Shown one piece after another: positions 59,319 through 64,000 of a stretch of 64,000 bases of DNA; the first letter of the stretch is position 1; each line of letters opens with the position of its first letter. Under the pieces are notes generated by a model that was not told where the DNA came from, searched no databases, and saw only the letters and a program-made list of their open reading frames with translations. The stretch comes from Pseudomonas mendocina. GTDB taxonomy: Bacteria > Pseudomonadota > Gammaproteobacteria > Pseudomonadales > Pseudomonadaceae. The stretch spans positions 1,178,001-1,242,000 of the forward strand of contig CP148074.1 of NCBI GenBank assembly GCA_037482215.1. The letters run 5' to 3'. Made by a program: the position numbers and the translations under genes.

Positions 59319-59468
59319 CCGTTGCGCAGGTTCGGGGTTTCGGCTCCTGCCTGCGGGAATCGAGGGTGGCTGTTAATAGGCACGGTCATCTCTCATTTTT
59401 AAACACGGGAAGTAATTCCCGGCCTATTGCAGCTGCTTCGGCAGTTGCTTAACTGAGAGGATTGCCCC

Positions 59469-59738
59469 ATGGCACTCAGCGTTGAAGAAAAAGCCCAGAT
59501 TGTTAACGATTACAAACAAGCTGAAGGCGACACTGGTAGCCCTGAAGTACAAGTTGCTCTGTTGACTGCAAACATCAACAAGCTGCAAGGTCACTTCAAA
59601 GCCAACGGTAAAGATCACCACTCCCGTCGTGGTCTGATCCGCATGGTTAACCAGCGTCGTAAGCTGCTGGACTACCTGAAAGGTAAGGACACCAGCCGTT
59701 ACAGCGCCCTGATCGGTCGCCTGGGTCTGCGTCGCTAA
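59469..59738 (+). CDS. rpsO: 30S ribosomal protein S15
   Basis: Small-subunit protein of 89 aa that binds the 16S central domain early in assembly. The sequence is canonical throughout, with [40 protein letters not shown] and the C-terminal [27 protein letters not shown] precedes the ATG. In E. coli S15 represses its own translation by binding its leader. Here 150 bp separate truB and rpsO, enough for a promoter and such a leader, though I could not identify the fold. Confidence 0.98.
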   Translation: MALSVEEKAQIVNDYKQAEGDTGSPEVQVALLTANINKLQGHFKANGKDHHSRRGLIRMVNQRRKLLDYLKGKDTSRYSALIGRLGLRR

Positions 59739-59765
59739 GCAATGCTTAAGCGTAGCTGACTGCCG

Positions 59766-59810
59766 AAGCTGGAAGTGGGGAGTGCCCCGCTTCCAGCTTT
59801 TGCTTTTTCT
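59766..59810 (+). terminator. rpsO terminator upstream of pnp
   Basis: A 15-bp stem AAGCTGGAAGTGGGG / CCCCGCTTCCAGCTT (one G-T pair) with loop AGTG, followed by T-rich sequence. It is positioned like the rpsO-pnp terminator of E. coli. Confidence 0.85.
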
Positions 59811-59949
59811 GCTTTTGCTGTTTTTGGACGACAGCGGGTCCGACACCCGTAATCGCCCACGAATTCTGTAAGACCCGCAGCGGGTGGTGGCACAGCTGCG
59901 GTAGGTAAGAACCGTTTCCCCCAAAGGCAACAAAGAGAAGGAAAAAACC

Positions 59950-62055
59950 GTGAACCCGGTAATTAAGAAGTTCCAGTTCGGTCAGTCGACCGTTACCCTC
60001 GAAACTGGTCGCATCGCCCGTCAGGCATCCGGTGCTGTACTGGTTTCCATTGATGATGACGTGACCGTTCTGGTTGCAGTAACAGGCGCCAAGTCTGCCG
60101 ACCCAGGTAAAGACTTTTTCCCGCTGTCTGTTCACTATCAGGAAAAGACCTACGCTGCAGGCAAGATCCCAGGTGGTTTCTTCAAGCGTGAGGCTCGTCC
60201 TTCTGAAAAAGAAACGCTGACTTCCCGTCTCATCGACCGCCCAATCCGTCCGCTCTTCCCGGAAGGTTTCTACAACGAAGTACAGGTGATCTGTACTGTC
60301 GTTTCCACCAGCAAGAAAACTGATCCGGACATCGCTGCGATGATCGGTACATCAGCTGCTCTGGCTATTTCGGGTATTCCATTCAATGGCCCGATCGGTG
60401 CAGCACGCGTAGCCTTCCACCCTGAGACAGGCTACCTGCTGAACCCGAATTACGAGCAACTCAAGGCTTCGAGCCTGGACATGGTGGTTGCCGGTACCAA
60501 AGATGCGGTACTGATGGTTGAGTCCGAAGCTCAGGAACTCACCGAAGACCAAATGCTGGGCGCTGTTCTGTTTGCCCACGATGAATTCCAAGTTGTGATC
60601 GACGCTGTTAACGAGTTGGCTGCCGAGGCGGGTAAACCAACTTGGGATTGGCAACCAGCTGCAGCTAACACTGCACTGCTCGACGCAATTCGTGGCGAGT
60701 TCGGCGACGCGATTTCTCAGGCTTACACCATCACCGTCAAGCAAGAGCGTTATGCCCGCCTGGGTGAGCTGCGTGAAGCGGCCGTGGCTAAGCTGTCAGG
60801 TGAAGAGGGTCAGCCTTCTGCCGGTGAAGTAAAAGACGCTTTCGGTGAAATCGAATACCGCACTGTTCGTGAGAACATTGTAAATGGCAAGCCACGTATC
60901 GATGGCCGTGACACGCGCACTGTCCGTCCTCTGAACATCGAAGTTGGTGTTCTGGACAAGACCCACGGTTCAGCACTGTTTACCCGTGGCGAAACCCAGG
61001 CTTTGGTCGTTGCCACATTGGGTACTGCCCGTGATGCACAGCTGCTGGATACCCTTGAAGGTGAGAAGAAAGACAGCTTCATGCTGCACTACAACTTCCC
61101 TCCGTATTCGGTGGGTGAGTGTGGTCGTATGGGCGCTACTGGCCGTCGTGAGATCGGTCATGGTCGTCTGGCACGCCGTGGTGTGGCTGCAATGCTGCCT
61201 AAGGCTGATGAGTTCCCGTACACCATCCGTGTAGTTTCTGAAATCACTGAGTCCAACGGCTCATCTTCTATGGCCTCTGTTTGCGGTGCATCTCTGGCGC
61301 TGATGGATGCAGGCGTACCGATGAAAGCACCGGTTGCGGGTATCGCGATGGGGCTGGTGAAAGAGGGTGAGAAATTCGCCGTTCTGACCGATATTCTGGG
61401 TGACGAGGATCACCTGGGCGACATGGACTTCAAAGTAGCCGGTACCGCTAATGGCGTGACTGCACTGCAAATGGATATCAAAATCCAGGGCATTACTGAA
61501 GAAATCATGGAAATCGCCTTGGGTCAGGCGCTCGAAGCGCGTCTGAATATCCTCGGTCAGATGAACCAGGTGATCGCTCAGTCCCGTAGCGAGCTGTCAG
61601 AAAACGCTCCGACGATGCTGGCGATGAAGATTGACCAAGACAAGATCCGTGATGTGATTGGTAAGGGTGGTGCAACCATTCGTGCCATCTGTGAAGAAAC
61701 CAAGGCTTCGATTGATATCGAAGATGACGGCTCGATCAAGATCTTCGGTGAAACCAAAGATGCTGCTGAGGCTGCTCGCCAACGCGTTCTCAGCATCACT
61801 GCTGAAGCTGAAGTCGGTAAGATCTATGTGGGTAAAGTCGAGCGTATCGTTGATTTCGGCGCGTTCGTAAACATCCTGCCAGGTAAGGACGGTCTGGTGC
61901 ACATCTCCATGCTGAGCGATGCTCGTGTTGAGAAAGTGACTGACGTGCTTAAAGAAGGTCAAGAAGTTGAAGTATTGGTTCTGGACGTGGACAACCGCGG
62001 TCGTATCAAGCTGTCCATCAAAGATGTGGCTGCTGCCAAAGCTTCTGGCGTCTGA
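59950..62055 (+). CDS. pnp: Polynucleotide phosphorylase
   Basis: Phosphorolytic 3'-5' exoribonuclease of 701 aa and degradosome component. Two RNase PH-like domains (about 5-235 and 310-545) flank an all-helical segment. The second has the catalytic [20 protein letters not shown]. The KH domain ([18 protein letters not shown]) and S1 domain ([26 protein letters not shown]) follow. The start is GTG at 59950, matching family N-termini, with AGAAGGA upstream. The leader after the rpsO terminator probably carries RNase III sites for autoregulation, but this is inferred from E. coli. Confidence 0.98.
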   Translation: MNPVIKKFQFGQSTVTLETGRIARQASGAVLVSIDDDVTVLVAVTGAKSADPGKDFFPLSVHYQEKTYAAGKIPGGFFKREARPSEKETLTSRLIDRPIRPLFPEGFYNEVQVICTVVSTSKKTDPDIAAMIGTSAALAISGIPFNGPIGAARVAFHPETGYLLNPNYEQLKASSLDMVVAGTKDAVLMVESEAQELTEDQMLGAVLFAHDEFQVVIDAVNELAAEAGKPTWDWQPAAANTALLDAIRGEFGDAISQAYTITVKQERYARLGELREAAVAKLSGEEGQPSAGEVKDAFGEIEYRTVRENIVNGKPRIDGRDTRTVRPLNIEVGVLDKTHGSALFTRGETQALVVATLGTARDAQLLDTLEGEKKDSFMLHYNFPPYSVGECGRMGATGRREIGHGRLARRGVAAMLPKADEFPYTIRVVSEITESNGSSSMASVCGASLALMDAGVPMKAPVAGIAMGLVKEGEKFAVLTDILGDEDHLGDMDFKVAGTANGVTALQMDIKIQGITEEIMEIALGQALEARLNILGQMNQVIAQSRSELSENAPTMLAMKIDQDKIRDVIGKGGATIRAICEETKASIDIEDDGSIKIFGETKDAAEAARQRVLSITAEAEVGKIYVGKVERIVDFGAFVNILPGKDGLVHISMLSDARVEKVTDVLKEGQEVEVLVLDVDNRGRIKLSIKDVAAAKASGV

Positions 62056-62077
62056 TCGCGTCTAAACTGGCGATCAT

Positions 62078-62109
62078 AAAAAGAGGGCCCTTGAGGCCCT
62101 CTTTTTTTG
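62078..62109 (+). terminator. pnp terminator
   Basis: AGAGGGCC-CTTGA-GGCCCTCT flanked by A and seven T bases, 25 bp after the pnp stop. Confidence 0.93.
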
Positions 62110-62251
62110 CTTTTGAATAGGGTATGGCCTAGCAGTGGCACTCGTGCAATCTGCCTGACTAGTTTGTTCAAGCGTGCAGAGTGCAATGTTTGGGTGTTGC
62201 ATGTTGCTTTACAACCATCTGTTTTTTAAAAGAAAAATATATTCATTTGGT

Positions 62252-62266
62252 TGGCATGCCACTTGC
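62252..62266 (+). promoter_or_regulatory. Sigma-54-type promoter of the BON-protein gene
   Basis: TGGCATGCCACTTGC matches the -24/-12 consensus TGGCACG-N4-TTGC with one mismatch and the exact GG-N10-GC spacing. An AT-rich tract just upstream (62220-62246) and an inverted TGCAA...TTGCA further upstream (about 62182-62200) could serve IHF and an activator. Confidence 0.6.
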
Positions 62267-62333
62267 GATAGAGATTCTGAACTGCCGAATTGGGATTCGG
62301 TAGATTGATCAATCCATGCAGGAGGCGACAGTC

Positions 62334-62702
62334 ATGAAATTACCAATCAAACAATACGCAGCCGTTACTATTGCTTCAGGCTTAATAAGCGTGATGTTGG
62401 CAGGGCAAGCGATGGCTGAGGGTACACGCGCCGCTCAGCCGGTCATGCTGGCCGCAGAGACGACTTTGAACAAAGCGGAAGACGCAGTGACCGATACCTG
62501 GATCACCAGCAAGGTCAAATCGACATTCCTCGCAGATAGCAACCTGAGCGGCATCGATATCAAAGTCGAAACCAATAAAGGTGTGGTTTCTTTGTCTGGC
62601 GTTGTGGCAACTTCAGCTGAGCGCGATTTGGCAATCGCTAAGGCTTCTGAAATTAAAGGTGTTAAAGCTGTCGCAGCTGACGCTCTGAAGACCGCAGATT
62701 AA
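62334..62702 (+). CDS. BON-domain periplasmic protein
   Basis: A 122-aa protein with a signal peptide (KQYAAVTIASGLISVMLAGQ then AMAEG; cleavage after AMA). The mature part has one BON domain: DTWITSKVKSTFLADSNLSG, then VETNKGVVSLSGVV and AIAKASEIKGVKAV (about 62-118). Such OsmY-like proteins bind membrane lipids and respond to osmotic or envelope stress. GGAGG lies eight bases before the ATG at 62334. The 5' leader forms a hairpin (CTGCCGAAT / ATTCGGTAG, about 62281-62302). A sigma-54-type promoter precedes it. Confidence 0.88.
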   Translation: MKLPIKQYAAVTIASGLISVMLAGQAMAEGTRAAQPVMLAAETTLNKAEDAVTDTWITSKVKSTFLADSNLSGIDIKVETNKGVVSLSGVVATSAERDLAIAKASEIKGVKAVAADALKTAD

Positions 62703-62890
62703 AAGCAAGAATGAGCCAGGCATACACCTGGCTCTGACCCCCGTTGTAAGTTAGACCGCCTAGCCGGTTCGAATGCCCGCCTCATTTCAAGTTATAAACT
62801 CATATAAACAAAAGTGCCTCCATGTGTCCTCTGCGGCAGTCTTAACAGCTGTCGGTGGGCAATTTAGGCGTAAGGGGCTTTATTACAGGC

Positions 62891-63005
62891 AAAAAAAGAC
62901 CCGGCAAAGTGCCGGGTCAAAAACCGTGATTAGCCTGATGAGGAGATAACCTGAAGAGTCCGACTGAAGGTCTCTAGAGCTTATCGGCTGATCTCGCGAC
63001 CAGTT
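62891..63005 (-). ncRNA. prrF: PrrF iron-responsive small RNA
   Basis: An approximately 115-nt sRNA on the minus strand. Its core ACTCTTCAGGTTATCTCC, followed by TCATCAGGCTAATCACGG and TTTTTGACCCGGC, matches the P. aeruginosa PrrF sequence as I remember it. The 3' end is a terminator stem GACCCGGCAC / GTGCCGGGTC-type followed by seven T bases. Promoter elements TTGACA and TATTAT with a 16-base spacer predict a start near 63005. PrrF, the functional analogue of RyhB, base-pairs with mRNAs of iron-containing proteins when iron is low. A second tandem copy is not present here. Confidence 0.92.
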
Positions 63006-63007
63006 GA

Positions 63008-63026
63008 GATAATAATAACAATTCTC
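63008..63026 (-). promoter_or_regulatory. Fur box of prrF
   Basis: GATAATAATAACAATTCTC matches the 19-bp consensus GATAATGATAATCATTATC at 15 positions and overlaps the prrF -10 region, so Fe-Fur would block transcription. Confidence 0.88.
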
Positions 63027-63160
63027 ATTTGCATGTCAACACAAAGTACACACTTTTTTGCGCATTGATTCGTACAGCCCTTTGCGGCGCATGGGAGGGG
63101 CTGATGGATGGAGGTGGTTGCGAGCATCTTCCTGCGTGTATTCGCCGATAGTCATAGTTA

Positions 63161-63433
63161 TCAGGCTTTACTGCGTGCAGTGAGATTTTCCAGCTGCTTG
63201 TCGAGGTCTGCTTTCTGCTGCGGGGACAGGTCGTTCCAATGAATGTCTTGCAGAGCCCCTTCCATTGCATACAACAGGACTTTTGACGCCCTGAACCCAC
63301 GTGCACGTACAGCATGATAAGCACTGACGGGGCCGAGTCGACGTAGGTCGTTGGCATTATGGATACCAACGGCGTGCAGCCAAAGGACGGAAGTTTTTCC
63401 TAGATTCTTCAAATTGATCAATTCGTCACTCAT
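63161..63433 (-). CDS. TfoX C-terminal-domain protein
   Basis: A 90-aa protein consisting only of the TfoX/Sxy C-terminal helix-hairpin-helix-like domain. The blocks LKNLGKTSVLWLHAVGIHNANDLRRLGPVSAYHAVR and YAMEGALQDIHWNDLSPQQKADL are characteristic. Full TfoX proteins promote competence; the isolated domain is widespread in Pseudomonas with no known function. ATG at 63433 has GAG seven bases upstream. It lies just upstream of prrF, on the same strand. Confidence 0.85.
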   Translation of the reverse strand: MSDELINLKNLGKTSVLWLHAVGIHNANDLRRLGPVSAYHAVRARGFRASKVLLYAMEGALQDIHWNDLSPQQKADLDKQLENLTARSKA

Positions 63434-63556
63434 CTGACATCTCAACAGCAGGACTTATTCTGAATAGGTGTTGGCAAACGCTTTCATTATAAACGATGGT
63501 GCCAGAATTGTGGCGTTTTGCCTTTTTTGAAATCCTGTTGCGTGCTGTGTGACGAA

Positions 63557-63913
63557 TTAATGGCGTTTGAATGGCTGATGCGTCCGGTAACGAAGGCGTG
63601 TGCCGAAGTTGACTGATATTAGGATCTCGTCTGCAGTCACTGCAGTAGGAAAGTAAGTGCCTAATATCTGTACCTGAGCAAGGCTGGCGCCTTCCAGTAG
63701 GCAGGTACGCAGATCAAACCCGCGCAGATCGGCACCGCTGAAATAGGCATTGCTAAAATCGATATTGTTTGGGTTTAGGGAAGGCAGATCCAAGCCTCGA
63801 AAGTCATCGTTGCTTAGGTCGACGTTATGGGGGCGCTGCGTGTTGAATGCCCCTAATTCCTCATCACGAATGAGCACATAGAGTTGGCTATTCAATTGCC
63901 GTGGTGTACTCAT
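63557..63913 (-). CDS. Pentapeptide-repeat-type protein
   Basis: A 118-aa cytosolic protein with a short run of A(D/N)LxX-like pentapeptides (VDLSNDDFRGLDLPSLNPNNIDFSNAYFSGADLRGFDL, about 31-68), enough for about two coils of a right-handed beta helix. The flanking N- and C-terminal parts are not repetitive. Longer pentapeptide proteins mimic DNA and protect gyrase, but this one is short and its role is unknown. AGGAG lies seven bases before the ATG at 63913. Confidence 0.75.
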   Translation of the reverse strand: MSTPRQLNSQLYVLIRDEELGAFNTQRPHNVDLSNDDFRGLDLPSLNPNNIDFSNAYFSGADLRGFDLRTCLLEGASLAQVQILGTYFPTAVTADEILISVNFGTRLRYRTHQPFKRH

Positions 63914-64000
63914 GGGAACTCTCCTAGGAGCCGTCCCCATGAGTATAGAGCTGTAGGTAGAAACTGCCTTATTTACCCTGTCCGTTAAATGCCGGGCAAG

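Noticed and set aside
62755..62790. A ccggttcgaatgccc string resembling a tRNA T-arm
   Set aside because: No matching acceptor, D-arm or anticodon stem surrounds it.

Overview
The window is chromosomal DNA of a gammaproteobacterium of the genus Pseudomonas (in the broad sense). Four things point there. The gene order runs fumarase, sadC-like, ferredoxin reductase, enoyl-CoA hydratase, pyruvate kinase. Further on, the order smpB/ratA/rnfH/bamE/fur/recN/grpE/dnaK/dnaJ/dapB/carA/carB/greA/yhbY/rlmE/ftsH/folP/glmM/tpiA/secG/tRNA-Leu/rimP/nusA/infB/rbfA/truB/rpsO/pnp matches P. aeruginosa as I remember it. The tmRNA tag reads ANDDNYGAQLAA. A PrrF-type iron-responsive sRNA lies near the right end. 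No species can be named from sequence alone.

Layout. 1-2 kb: the edge of an integrated element, with a truncated zinc-ribbon membrane ORF, a tandem repeat, a P4-type integrase and four integrase-arm-like decamers, all abutting the 3' end of ssrA (tmRNA). 2.5-8.5 kb: a hybrid sensor kinase, a DJ-1/PfpI protein, a ribbon-helix-helix protein, a DUF4917 protein with SIR2-like motifs, and an FKBP isomerase. 8.9-17 kb: a Kef-type antiporter, class I fumarase, a SadC-like diguanylate cyclase, a [2Fe-2S] reductase, enoyl-CoA hydratase and pyruvate kinase. 17-24.8 kb: a lipoprotein gene broken by two in-frame stops, small envelope proteins, malate:quinone oxidoreductase, a YajG lipoprotein, an acyltransferase, and a SRAP-family protein lacking most catalytic residues. 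24.9-31.7 kb: a chemoreceptor behind a sigma-28 promoter, an M48 lipoprotein protease, a GDT1-type transporter behind a yybP-ykoY (Mn2+) riboswitch, rsmC, a 2-hydroxyacid dehydrogenase and a LysE-type exporter. 31.7-62 kb: a dense housekeeping block covering trans-translation, outer membrane assembly, iron regulation, DNA repair, heat shock, lysine and carbamoyl-phosphate synthesis, transcription elongation, ribosome and RNA maturation, membrane proteolysis, folate and cell-wall precursors, and translation initiation. 62-64 kb: a BON-domain protein behind a sigma-54-type promoter, prrF with its Fur box, a TfoX C-terminal-domain protein and a pentapeptide-type protein.

Several parts connect. 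ssrA and smpB, the two halves of trans-translation, are both present 30 kb apart. Fur is encoded at 33.8 kb and its likely target prrF at 63 kb. grpE-dnaK-dnaJ sits behind a sigma-32 promoter. nusA and infB follow a leader carrying serial terminators. carA is preceded by a small ORF that contains a terminator-like hairpin and overlaps the carA start. There are no insertion sequences, CRISPR arrays or rRNA genes, and I did not find a clear multi-gene system of unknown type. The most unusual items are the degenerate SRAP protein, the DUF4917/SIR2-like protein, the doubly interrupted lipoprotein gene, and several cis-regulatory structures.
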